A stretch of DNA of 53,174 nt from an uncultured bacterium (lineage in GTDB: Bacteria > Bacillota > Clostridia > Peptostreptococcales > Anaerovoracaceae): positions 1-53,174 of the forward strand of contig CAJMLL010000016.1 of assembly GCA_905214225.1 (NCBI GenBank), in the 5' to 3' direction. The notes beneath the pieces were generated by a model. That model worked only from the letters and a program-made list of their open reading frames with translations, did no database searches and had not been told where the DNA came from. Shown in pieces: positions 44,885-51,468 of the stretch (position 1 is the stretch's first letter; the number at the start of each line of letters is the position of its first letter). A program made the translations under genes and the position numbers.

Positions 44885-45271
44885 TTAAAAAAAGTCCTCA
44901 CTATCTTTCATGAATTCCATTAGATTTTCGTGATGTATTCCATTTCTCTGCTGAAGGAGATAATCCGTGGTCAAAATATATTTCGGATAATTATCCATAA
45001 TTTTCTCCAAAGGTCTATACTCCCGGTCTTCTGTTTCCTTACTCAGCGCAATCGTATAGGAGACCTGTACATAGGCATAGTTCATAGCATGGTTACGTAT
45101 AATAAAATCACACTCCAGTTTTCCAATCCGTCCGACACTTACTGAATACCCCAGGCTCTTCGCATAGAAATATACAATATTCTCAAGTACTGGCCCGTAA
45201 TTGATCCTGTTATCCGTATTTAAGGCAAAGAAAAAGCTTAGGTCTGAAATATAGGCTTTATTCATGTACAC
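44885..45271 (-). pseudogene. C-terminal fragment of a DUF4143-type ATPase
   Basis: 128 residues that match the C-terminal end of the AAA-type ATP-binding proteins with a DUF4143 domain: MNKAYISDLSFFFALN, GPVLENIVYFYAKSLGYSV, ECDFIIRN and YVQVSYTIALSKETEDREY. The complete proteins are about 400 residues with a Walker ATPase at the N-terminus, which is missing here. The region upstream is non-coding, so it is a 5'-truncated remnant. A 12-bp inverted repeat begins six bases upstream, possibly marking the breakpoint. Confidence 0.7.
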
Positions 45272-45276
45272 AGCAA

Positions 45277-45323
45277 GTTAACGTTACATAATTTTTGCTT
45301 TTATCATTTTCTGTAACGTTAAC
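45277..45323. repeat. 12-bp perfect inverted repeat
   Basis: GTTAACGTTACA (45277-45288) and TGTAACGTTAAC (45312-45323) around a 23-base AT-rich loop. It sits six bases from the truncated gene and 100 bases from the methyltransferase end. It could be the end of a lost element, a regulator site or a folded RNA element. A second, smaller hairpin (ACGTTTA/TAAACGT) lies at about 45384-45403. Confidence 0.6.
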
Positions 45324-45427
45324 TGCAATTTTTATCAATGGAGTTCGATTCAAATACATTTTGACAACAAATTTAGGCGTGTACGTTTACTTTTTTAAAC
45401 GTGCACTGGGATTTTCAACTCCCCCTT

Positions 45428-46228
45428 TTAATCTTCTATACCGTTCTTCTTCACAGTGAAGAACAGTCTCGGCATTTTATGTATCACCTTTCCATCTTGC
45501 TGAGATTTGTAATACTGTTTAAGCTGCGAGAGAAGATCTGAAAGAAAATCTTTTCGCTGCTCATCTCTCAAAGCATTAAGATATGGACGAAGACCGCTTC
45601 CCTTATACCATTCTATTATCCCGTCAATTGAATCCATTACATGGTAATACGTTGTCTCCCACAGAGTAAAAGTACATCTCTCTGACGAAAATAGATCATA
45701 GTATTCACCGGGCAGAAGATTGTAGAAGTTATGTATGGACCGCAATGTTTTCCATTTTGGCTGTTCAAGCACCTGATTCAGGACATGATAGAATTTCGCC
45801 TCCTGAGTTAGTGGGATCTGCACTGCCAGGATCCCACCATCCGGCATCATTTCCAAAATGTTGTGCAGAAGTTTCTTTTGATCCGGAATCCAGTGAATAC
45901 ATGCATTTGAAAATACCAAATCATAAGAATCAGAAAGAGAAGAAAGGTCCTCCGGAACGTTGCATTTCCGAAAGGACAATTCGGGGTGTTTCTCTAAGGC
46001 ATGATTCAGCATGGATTCAGATGCGTCAATCCCGAGAATGTCAGCATCTGGAAAAAAACGGGACAACATTGCGGTACTGTTTCCCGGGCCGCAGCCGATA
46101 TCCAAGATTTTCTCCGGGGATTCCTTTTGTATCCGGTTGAGCAGATCTATTATTGGCTGTGTGCGCTGTGTGCCGAATTTTGTGTACTGCTCAGAATTCC
46201 AGTCTGAAAATGATTGTGATTGTTTCAT
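45428..46228 (-). CDS. SAM-dependent methyltransferase, trans-aconitate-methyltransferase-like
   Basis: 266 residues with a class I methyltransferase fold. The SAM loop ILDIGCGPGNSTAMLSRFFP is near residue 43, then ILGIDASESMLNHAL (motif with the ribose-binding Asp), and YDLVFSNACIHWI (motif IV) near 110. The architecture matches Tam. C-terminal residues include KMPRLFFTVKK. In bacteria Tam methylates trans-aconitate; other acids are possible. The start at 46228 has GGAGGTATTT upstream. It is alone; downstream and upstream are gene fragments. Confidence 0.88.
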   Translation of the reverse strand: MKQSQSFSDWNSEQYTKFGTQRTQPIIDLLNRIQKESPEKILDIGCGPGNSTAMLSRFFPDADILGIDASESMLNHALEKHPELSFRKCNVPEDLSSLSDSYDLVFSNACIHWIPDQKKLLHNILEMMPDGGILAVQIPLTQEAKFYHVLNQVLEQPKWKTLRSIHNFYNLLPGEYYDLFSSERCTFTLWETTYYHVMDSIDGIIEWYKGSGLRPYLNALRDEQRKDFLSDLLSQLKQYYKSQQDGKVIHKMPRLFFTVKKNGIED

Positions 46229-46287
46229 AAAACAAATACCTCCACAAACAATACAAACGTGTAGTAACATACAATCTATGTCTTAAA

Positions 46288-46500
46288 GACCCTGGCACCC
46301 GATTGTCTGTGCCATCGATGTTCACGATAATCCCATCCTCACTCATGGCATTGACCGAGGTCAGAATAACTTCTGTAGTCAGTCAGATTTTTGCCACCTT
46401 GAAAAATATCATTACCCTGTATCGGCTTAGGATCAATAATCGTGTTTCTTTTCTCCAGAATCCGGCGCATTTCCAGAAGCAATTTGACTTAATAGTACGT
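46288..46500 (-). pseudogene. Decayed coding fragments, one resembling a LUD (lactate utilisation/DUF162) protein
   Basis: On the minus strand 46290-46378 reads TEVILTSVNAMSEDGIIVNI and on to DGTDNRV. This matches the LUD signature seen as SNAITEDG..VNVDGxGNRVAA in family members. About 46390-46490 in another frame reads LLLEMRRILEKRNTIIDPKP, QGNDIFQGG and onward, a different remnant I do not recognise. No start codon or ribosome site is present and the frames are broken. They are graves of two genes, or one gene with frameshifts. Confidence 0.45.
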
Positions 46501-46694
46501 TCTGTTAGCGGCATAATTTGTATGTAAAATATTATTCATGTTCATAAAATATTTTACCATAGCCACGGTGTTAGGATAATCATATCTATATTTTCTGATC
46601 CTCTGTAGCTCTGAAATTCAATTGCGCTTCAGACATCAGAATATCGCATGCGAGTTGTAACAAGGCACTTTGGGTGAAGATGAGGAGAGTTTTA

Positions 46695-46785
46695 AGGAGT
46701 TCGATTCTCCTCATTTCAACTAAAAAGAGACGGTTGCTTACGCAACCGTCTCTAACGTAATGGAGATGAGGAGAATCGAACTCCT
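46695..46785. repeat. 20-bp perfect inverted repeat linking the tmRNA T-arm and its trailer
   Basis: The 20 bases at 46695-46714 are the exact reverse complement of 46766-46785, which is the T-arm and acceptor-side end of the tmRNA. The tmRNA terminator hairpin lies between them. In the minus-strand RNA the trailer copy could pair with the tmRNA T-arm before 3' processing. It could instead be a relic of integration at the tmRNA 3' end, a common phage and island attachment site, although such repeats are normally direct. Confidence 0.75.
46722..46753 (-). terminator. tmRNA terminator
   Basis: Minus strand: perfect 12-bp stem (46726-46737 with 46742-46753), 4-base loop, then T-run (46726-46722). 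It follows the tmRNA 3' end by seven bases. Confidence 0.85.
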
Positions 46786-47118
46786 GTCCGAAAACATTTC
46801 CGCCTCATTTTCTCCGGGCGCAGCTGGTGTTTTATGATTCGCCCCATCGTCCGTCCATCAGCAGACTGGCGATTTCGCTATCCCTTAGTTCCTTATCTGA
46901 TCAGGGACGTTCAGATAAGTTTTCCTGCATGAGTCGATGCCATGGTTCCGGTCTGCAGGTGAGCCGGAGATGACAAGCAGGCTGAACTAGGCAGCCAGTG
47001 CTAAATTGCTATTATTATTGTTAGCGTTTAAATTTAAAGTTGCCATTTTTAACGCAGACTTGGCGACTGCGGCCCGCTTATGAAGTTTCTATACCCCCGT
47101 CGAAACCTTTACATCCCC
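46761..47118 (-). ncRNA. ssrA: Transfer-messenger RNA (tmRNA)
   Basis: 358-base one-piece tmRNA for rescuing stalled ribosomes with SmpB. The 5' end GGGGATG (47118-47112) pairs with the 3' end CATCTCC (46768-46762), closing the acceptor. The T-arm reads GGAGTTCGATTCTCC (46784-46770). The final A is at 46761 and CCA is not encoded. The typical 5' portion continues GTAAAGGTTTCGACGGGGGT. The tag reading frame begins at GCA 47043-47041 and gives ATLNLNANNNNSNLALAA, ending in TAG at 46987. The tag ends in the usual LAA-type degradation signal. smpB lies 265 bases upstream, as often seen. Confidence 0.95.
46987..47043 (-). other. tmRNA proteolysis tag reading frame
   Basis: 18-residue tag plus TAG stop inside ssrA. 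It starts from resume codon GCA, preceded by TTAAAAATG. The peptide is Asn- and Leu-rich and ends ALAA, the part recognised by ClpXP-type proteases. Confidence 0.9.
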
Positions 47119-47165
47119 ATGATACGATGCCTGGCCGGCATCGATCGGTCTGGTTTGTTATTTCT

Positions 47166-47193
47166 ATTATACACATAAAACAAGGCAGGTAAA
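47166..47193 (-). promoter_or_regulatory. Possible proximal ssrA promoter
   Basis: Minus strand: TTTACC (47188-47193), 16-base spacer, perfect TATAAT (47166-47171). A small hairpin in the leader at 47125-47143 (CGATGCC/GGCATCG) lies between it and the mature 5' end. The weaker of two candidates. Confidence 0.4.
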
Positions 47194-47345
47194 CCGTACA
47201 ATTGATGAAACAGGCTGCGGCGGTCTGGGGGCAGTCAGCACGCTCGTTAAGCCGCCGGCAGTCTGGGTTAGAGTTCATCCAACTTCATACACAGATAACT
47301 ATTATTGTATCAAAGTTACGATATTAGATATCTCTAACTACGATT

Positions 47346-47374
47346 ATTCTACTCTATATATGTGTGTTTGTCAA
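47346..47374 (-). promoter_or_regulatory. Strong promoter upstream of ssrA
   Basis: Minus strand: perfect TTGACA (47369-47374), 17-base spacer, TAGAAT (47346-47351). It starts just after the smpB stop codon and gives a precursor with about 220 bases to remove by RNase P. Confidence 0.6.
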
Positions 47375-47382
47375 ATCTGGCT

Positions 47383-47853
47383 TTATTTCCAATTCTTTAC
47401 AGCACGGTCCATTTTCCGTTCTGCATCACGCTTTGCCATGGTGTCTCGCTTATCGTAGTTTTTCTTTCCCCGTGCAACTGCGATTTCCACCTTTGCGAGG
47501 CCTTTGTGGTTGATGTAGATTTTCAAAGGAACCAGGGTCAGCCCCTGCAGGGTGACTTTTCCGATTAGCTTGCGGATTTCTCTTTTATGAAGCAGCAGCT
47601 TTCTCGGTCTCAGGGGATCCACATTAAAGCGGTTTCCCTGTTTATACGGGCTGATGTTCATCCCGTACAGCCAGACTTCTCCGTTTTCTACGCGGGCATA
47701 GCTTTCTTTGATGCTGACTTTTCCTTCGCGGACGGACTTGATCTCCGTTCCGGTCAGCACGATTCCCGCTTCCAGTGTTTCCTCGATAAAATAGTCATGG
47801 CGCGCTTTTTTATTATTTGCGGCCAGTTTATAGCCGTCATCTTTCTTTTTCAC
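47383..47853 (-). CDS. smpB: SsrA-binding protein SmpB
   Basis: 156-residue RNA-binding protein that loads tmRNA on stalled ribosomes. The OB-fold is clear. [20 protein letters not shown] is at residue 14, then the conserved [20 protein letters not shown]. The [20 protein letters not shown] region follows, then the basic C-terminal tail [20 protein letters not shown]. The start is GTG at 47853, chosen because AGGAGG lies seven bases upstream and the length then matches the family; an ATG 66 bases earlier would add residues not found in SmpB. Just upstream of the ssrA gene on the same strand. Confidence 0.96.
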   Translation of the reverse strand: MKKKDDGYKLAANNKKARHDYFIEETLEAGIVLTGTEIKSVREGKVSIKESYARVENGEVWLYGMNISPYKQGNRFNVDPLRPRKLLLHKREIRKLIGKVTLQGLTLVPLKIYINHKGLAKVEIAVARGKKNYDKRDTMAKRDAERKMDRAVKNWK

Positions 47854-47955
47854 GTTTAAACCTCCTGGCAGTCCGGGAGAGCGCATTCTTTTTTCGGGTT
47901 TCCGGCACAGGCGTTTCAATGCTCTGCGGCCTTGCCCGTTTCTTTTTTGTCCCGG

Positions 47956-48537
47956 TTAATTCGATTTATATGGGTTCTTGATGGTGCCGATCTCGCTGAA
48001 CGGGAAGAGCCGGAATACGACCTTGCCGACGATCTTGTTCTTCGCCACGGACCCGACGCTGGCGTAACGGCTGTCGATGCTGACCAGACGGTTGTCTCCC
48101 ATGCAGAAATAGTGGTTTTTCGGCACGACGTAATTGGTCTTGACGGAATTCGTCTCCTTATCATGCGTATACGACTGCTTGTCTTCCTTTCCGTTGATCC
48201 AGACCTTGCCGTCCTGAATCGTAATCTTGTCGCCCGGCATGCCGATCACACGCTTGATCAGCATTTTCGGCTTTCCGTTCGCGGTTGTCAGCTTCGACTT
48301 GAAGATGATGACGTCGCCCTTCTGCGGCATCTTGCCGCCCTTATAGGCCAGGCGGTAAACGAACAGATAGTTGCCATCCTGGAAGTTCGGCAGCATGGAT
48401 GTCTCGCGGACCACGGTCGGCCGGATGACCTGAATGATCAGCAGCGCGATGCCCACGGCAACGGCGATTTCAATAACCCAGTATAATATTGCTTTTCCCA
48501 CAGATCTCCCCTGTTTCTGATTATTTTCAGCTCTCAT
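47956..48537 (-). CDS. lepB: Signal peptidase I
   Basis: 193-residue membrane endopeptidase that removes Sec signal peptides, S26 family. One N-terminal transmembrane segment (VIEIAVAVGIALLIIQVI) is followed by the catalytic Ser in VRETSMLPNF (near residue 48) and the Lys in MLIKRVIGMPGD (near 97). The conserved CMGDNRLVSIDSRY box lies near 145. Full length for the Gram-positive short form. Its start at 48537 has GGGGG seven bases upstream; an ATG right after the rluA stop is an alternative. It is translationally close to rluA, one or a few bases after that gene. Confidence 0.94.
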   Translation of the reverse strand: MRAENNQKQGRSVGKAILYWVIEIAVAVGIALLIIQVIRPTVVRETSMLPNFQDGNYLFVYRLAYKGGKMPQKGDVIIFKSKLTTANGKPKMLIKRVIGMPGDKITIQDGKVWINGKEDKQSYTHDKETNSVKTNYVVPKNHYFCMGDNRLVSIDSRYASVGSVAKNKIVGKVVFRLFPFSEIGTIKNPYKSN

Positions 48538-48549
48538 GATATCCCCCAT

Positions 48550-49527
48550 TTACAATTCAACGCGTCCGAACAGATCCCTGCAGACGGCGTCCAGCTTTTT
48601 CGGCAGCGGCGCGGTCACACGCTTTCCGTTCAGATAGGTGTATTTCTCCGGCATATTCTCGAACTCCAGGCACCATGCGTGCAGGAACTGCGAGCACAGA
48701 CTCCAGCGTTTTTTCACCGTCCGGTTGACCTCAGGATCGCCGTATTTCGGATCTCCTGCCAGCGGATGTCCCGCGGCAGCCAGCTGAACACGAATCTGAT
48801 GCGTCCTTCCAGTCTCAATTTCCACCTCCGCCAGCGTAAACCCGCCGTACTTGTCCGTCGAGTAGAGCGGCCGTACTTCCGTGTGCATGAGTTTTCCCTC
48901 ATCCGCGATGCTCACCCGGTTCTTCTCTTCATCCTTTTCCATCCTGTCAGTCAGGGACAAAGGCCTCCTGAGCAAGCCAGAAACGAGCGTCAGATACCGT
49001 TTATGCACGCGGCCGCGCTCCTTGATGATCGCATTAAAAGTCTGCAGAGCCTCGTAATTCTTACAGAAAATGACCAGGCCGGACGTATTTCTGTCCAGGC
49101 GGTTCACCGGAGCTGGGGAGAAAGTTTTCTCCGTCCTCGGGTCATACTGCCCGTTCTGGATCAGATAATCCAGCACCTGGTTGGCAAGATGGTTGCGGTG
49201 CTCCTGTTTATTTCCATGCGTCAGCAGACCGGCAGGCTTCACGACAATCAGAAGGTCGTCATCTTCATATGCGGCTTTAAACTGTTTTTTCGCATGCTGA
49301 ACCCTGCGCGGCTTCTGAAGCCGAGCCAGTTCATCTTCGTGAAGATACAGGGTCAGCTGATCGCCTTCCTGAAGGATATAGTCCTCTTTCCGGCGCTTTC
49401 CATTGACCTTCACGTCTTTTCTGATCATCTTATAGACCGCGCTGAGCGGTGCGGCGTCCAAGTATTTCCGAAGGAACTTGTCCAGGCGCTGCTGTTTTTC
49501 ATTTTTTCCTATTTCTAATGTAACCAT
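48550..49527 (-). CDS. RluA-type 23S/tRNA pseudouridine synthase
   Basis: 325-residue enzyme that converts uridines to pseudouridine in rRNA or tRNA (RluC/RluD group). An N-terminal S4 RNA-binding domain (QQRLDKFLRKYLDAAPLSAV, then KRRKEDYILQEGDQLTLYL) is followed by the catalytic domain. Its motif is PVNRLDRNTSGLVIF with the catalytic Asp, near residue 145. Another family block is RTHQIRVQLAAAGHPLAGD near 240. Three possible starts exist (49551, 49545 and 49527); the last is used because conserved sequence begins there. None has a good SD, and a -10-like TATAAT ends nine bases upstream of 49527, which hints at leaderless translation. First gene of a rluA-lepB unit. Confidence 0.9.
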   Translation of the reverse strand: MVTLEIGKNEKQQRLDKFLRKYLDAAPLSAVYKMIRKDVKVNGKRRKEDYILQEGDQLTLYLHEDELARLQKPRRVQHAKKQFKAAYEDDDLLIVVKPAGLLTHGNKQEHRNHLANQVLDYLIQNGQYDPRTEKTFSPAPVNRLDRNTSGLVIFCKNYEALQTFNAIIKERGRVHKRYLTLVSGLLRRPLSLTDRMEKDEEKNRVSIADEGKLMHTEVRPLYSTDKYGGFTLAEVEIETGRTHQIRVQLAAAGHPLAGDPKYGDPEVNRTVKKRWSLCSQFLHAWCLEFENMPEKYTYLNGKRVTAPLPKKLDAVCRDLFGRVEL

Positions 49528-49535
49528 ACTTAGTG

Positions 49536-49542
49536 TATTATA
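49536..49542 (-). promoter_or_regulatory. Possible leaderless promoter of the rluA gene
   Basis: Minus strand TATAAT at about 49542-49537, nine bases before the ATG at 49527. A start six to nine bases after the -10 would put the transcript end at or just before the ATG, so little or no leader remains. The -35 is weak (TTTATT). Confidence 0.35.
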
Positions 49543-49644
49543 CATCAGCACATCTGAGAAATAAAGAATGTATACTCTTGCTCGTTTGTCCTTTGTCCCT
49601 GAATATGCTAAAATACAGGGATAGCAGCGAAAGGAGGCTCATTC

Positions 49645-50166
49645 ATGAAGCAGAAACAGTCCGCTTCTCACTCAAAATTCAGGGATTTCCTGTATAACAC
49701 CAGCGACGTGTGGGTTACCGCAGTGATTCTGATTGCTGCGCTGATCATCATCGGCTGGCGCGTCAATGTGATTATGGCCTACCCGAAACACATGACTTCC
49801 GGCAATGTGAAAACCACGGCGGAGGTGAAGAAGGACGCACAGAAAAAACAGTCGGCGTCTTCTGTACCGGACAGCAAATCGTCGGAAGCAAAATCTTCTG
49901 ATACAGAAAGCAGCGATTCCTCTTCCGCGGTGAAGGCGGAATATAAGGATGGGCGGCTCGTGAAGACCATTACCATCAAGCTTGAAACCGGTTCGCTCAC
50001 CTATGCCATGAGGCAGCTGAAATCCTGCGGGCTTTACGACAGCGCCCATGAATACAGGCTCTGCTGCCGGCAGCAGGGCAGAAAACCCGCAGATATCAAG
50101 GCTGGTACGCATACCTTCAAGAAGGGCTGGACAAAAGCGAAAATAGCAAGAGCGCTGACCTACTAG
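49645..50166 (+). CDS. Short MltG/YceG-like membrane protein without the catalytic domain
   Basis: 173 residues. A transmembrane segment (VTAVILIAALIIIGWRVNVI, residues 23-42) is followed by a Ser/Lys/Asp-rich spacer and a C-terminal domain at 105-173. This domain holds SLTYAMRQLKSCGLYDSAHE and KPADIKAGTHTFKKGWTKAK, matching the LysM-like first subdomain of endolytic transglycosylase MltG. The catalytic subdomain with its Glu is absent, so it is not expected to cut glycan strands. Such short forms are known in clostridia. Site GAAAGGAGG precedes the ATG by eight bases. A terminator follows at 50191. Confidence 0.7.
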   Translation: MKQKQSASHSKFRDFLYNTSDVWVTAVILIAALIIIGWRVNVIMAYPKHMTSGNVKTTAEVKKDAQKKQSASSVPDSKSSEAKSSDTESSDSSSAVKAEYKDGRLVKTITIKLETGSLTYAMRQLKSCGLYDSAHEYRLCCRQQGRKPADIKAGTHTFKKGWTKAKIARALTY

Positions 50167-50190
50167 GGCGCAGAATAAAATGGCAAATTG

Positions 50191-50220
50191 GCGGAAACTG
50201 GTTAACGTTTCCGCTTTTCT
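50191..50220 (+). terminator. Terminator of the MltG-like gene
   Basis: 8-bp perfect stem GCGGAAAC/GTTTCCGC (50191-50198 with 50207-50214), 8-base loop, then TTTT. 24 bases after the stop codon. Confidence 0.75.
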
Positions 50221-50230
50221 ATTATATAAT
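50202..50230 (+). promoter_or_regulatory. fba promoter
   Basis: -35 TTAACG (50202-50207), 17-base spacer, perfect -10 TATAAT (50225-50230). The -35 lies in the loop of the preceding terminator. The transcript start would be about 57 bases upstream of the ATG. Confidence 0.5.
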
Positions 50231-50292
50231 AATGAAGTAACGTTAGAACTTTTGGTCAATAATCACATCTTAAAATACAGGAGGAGATAGAT

Positions 50293-51219
50293 ATGGCTCT
50301 TATCAGCAGCACAGAACTGTTTAAGAAAGCTCTGAACAGCGACTACGCCATCGGTGCATTCAACGTAAACAACATGGAGATTGTTCAGGGTATCGCGGAT
50401 GCCGCAAAAGCTGAAAATGCTCCGGTTATCCTTCAGGTTTCTGCTGGCGCACGTAAATACGCAAAGCCGGCATACCTGCTGAAGCTCGTTGAAGCCGCAA
50501 TTGAAGACACGGGAATCGACGCCGTTCTTCACCTGGACCACGGCGCAGATTTCGAGATCTGCAAGGACTGTGTCGATGACGGATTCACTTCCGTTATGTA
50601 CGACGGCTCCAAGCATCCGTTCGAGGAGAACATCAAGGTCACAAAGCAGGTTGTAGAGTATGCGCATGACCACGGTGTTGTCGTAGAGGCTGAGCTCGGA
50701 AAGCTGGCCGGCGTAGAGGATGCGGTTCATGTTTCAGAGAGAGAAGCAACATTCACTGATCCGGAAGAGGCAAAGGAATTCGTAGAGCGCACAGGTGTTG
50801 ACTCTCTGGCTGTTGCCATCGGAACAAGCCACGGCGCATACAAGTTCAAGGGAACTCCGTATCTGGACTTTGAGCGTCTGCAGAAGATTCATGAGCTGAT
50901 TCCGAATACTCCGCTGGTTCTGCACGGTGCATCTTCTGTACCACAGGAGTTCGTAAAAGAGTGCAATAAGTACGGCGGACAGGTTCCTGGCGCACAGGGT
51001 GTTCCGGAGGACATGATTGAAGAGGCATGCAAGCACGGTGTCTGCAAGGTTAACGTCGATACAGACCTGCGTCTGGCAATGACGGCTTCCATCCGCAAGG
51101 TTATGGTTGAGCAGCCGGATGTCTTCGATCCTCGTAAATACATGGGACCGGGCAGAGATGCCATCACAGCCATGGTACAGCATAAGATCAGAGACGTCCT
51201 GCACACATCCGGAAAATAA
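50293..51219 (+). CDS. fba: Fructose-bisphosphate aldolase, class II
   Basis: 308-residue zinc-dependent enzyme splitting fructose 1,6-bisphosphate in glycolysis and making it in gluconeogenesis. The family's metal and active-site residues are seen: LHLDHGADFEICK with zinc His near residue 82, SVMYDGSKHPFEEN near 103, VVVEAELGKLAGVED near 132, and zinc His in AIGTSHGAYKF near 178 and in LVLHGASSV near 212. GGAGGAG precedes the ATG. High, even codon use suits an abundant enzyme. It has its own promoter and a strong terminator. Confidence 0.97.
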   Translation: MALISSTELFKKALNSDYAIGAFNVNNMEIVQGIADAAKAENAPVILQVSAGARKYAKPAYLLKLVEAAIEDTGIDAVLHLDHGADFEICKDCVDDGFTSVMYDGSKHPFEENIKVTKQVVEYAHDHGVVVEAELGKLAGVEDAVHVSEREATFTDPEEAKEFVERTGVDSLAVAIGTSHGAYKFKGTPYLDFERLQKIHELIPNTPLVLHGASSVPQEFVKECNKYGGQVPGAQGVPEDMIEEACKHGVCKVNVDTDLRLAMTASIRKVMVEQPDVFDPRKYMGPGRDAITAMVQHKIRDVLHTSGK

Positions 51220-51282
51220 TCCTTTCTGCTGACAGAAATGAAAAGAAAACATCAGTTTTTCACCTGAATGTTTGAAGACGAT

Positions 51283-51333
51283 GAAAAAGAGCTTCGCACC
51301 GGCAGTTTCAATGCTGATGCGAAGCTCTTTTTC
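51283..51333 (+). terminator. fba terminator (also faces pncB)
   Basis: Perfect 16-bp stem (51283-51298 with 51318-51333), 19-base loop, with T-runs on both strands (TTTTT at 51328-51332 for plus, AAAAA at 51284-51288 for minus). It can end fba and, from the other side, the nicotinate phosphoribosyltransferase transcript. Confidence 0.85.
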
Positions 51334-51362
51334 ATATTTCATGCTTTTGATTTTGTTACTGG

Positions 51363-51444
51363 CCTGCCGGCAGATGTCTGATTTCTGTCCGGTCTGCCGG
51401 CATGTCCCCGTCACATTCTTCTACCATCTGCCGTGCCGGCAGAC
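51363..51444. repeat. Three copies of a CTGCCGGCA motif in inverted arrangement
   Basis: CTGCCGGCAG (51364), GTCTGCCGGCA (51392-51402) and TGCCGGCAGAC (51434-51444). The last two form an 11-bp perfect inverted repeat around 31 bases. It lies between two convergent gene ends. Its role is unclear; it could help end transcription on either side or be a protein-binding repeat. Confidence 0.5.
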
Positions 51445-51468
51445 TGGCATGAGACCAAGTGACCCGGA

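Noticed and set aside
46695..46785. A standard island attachment site at the tmRNA
   Set aside because: att repeats should be direct; here the copy is inverted and the gap holds only the terminator. No integrase is in the window. Kept as a finding in another form.
47078..47278. 66-codon minus-strand frame overlapping the tmRNA 5' region
   Set aside because: It runs through the tmRNA and its leader, with no SD and no protein-like composition.
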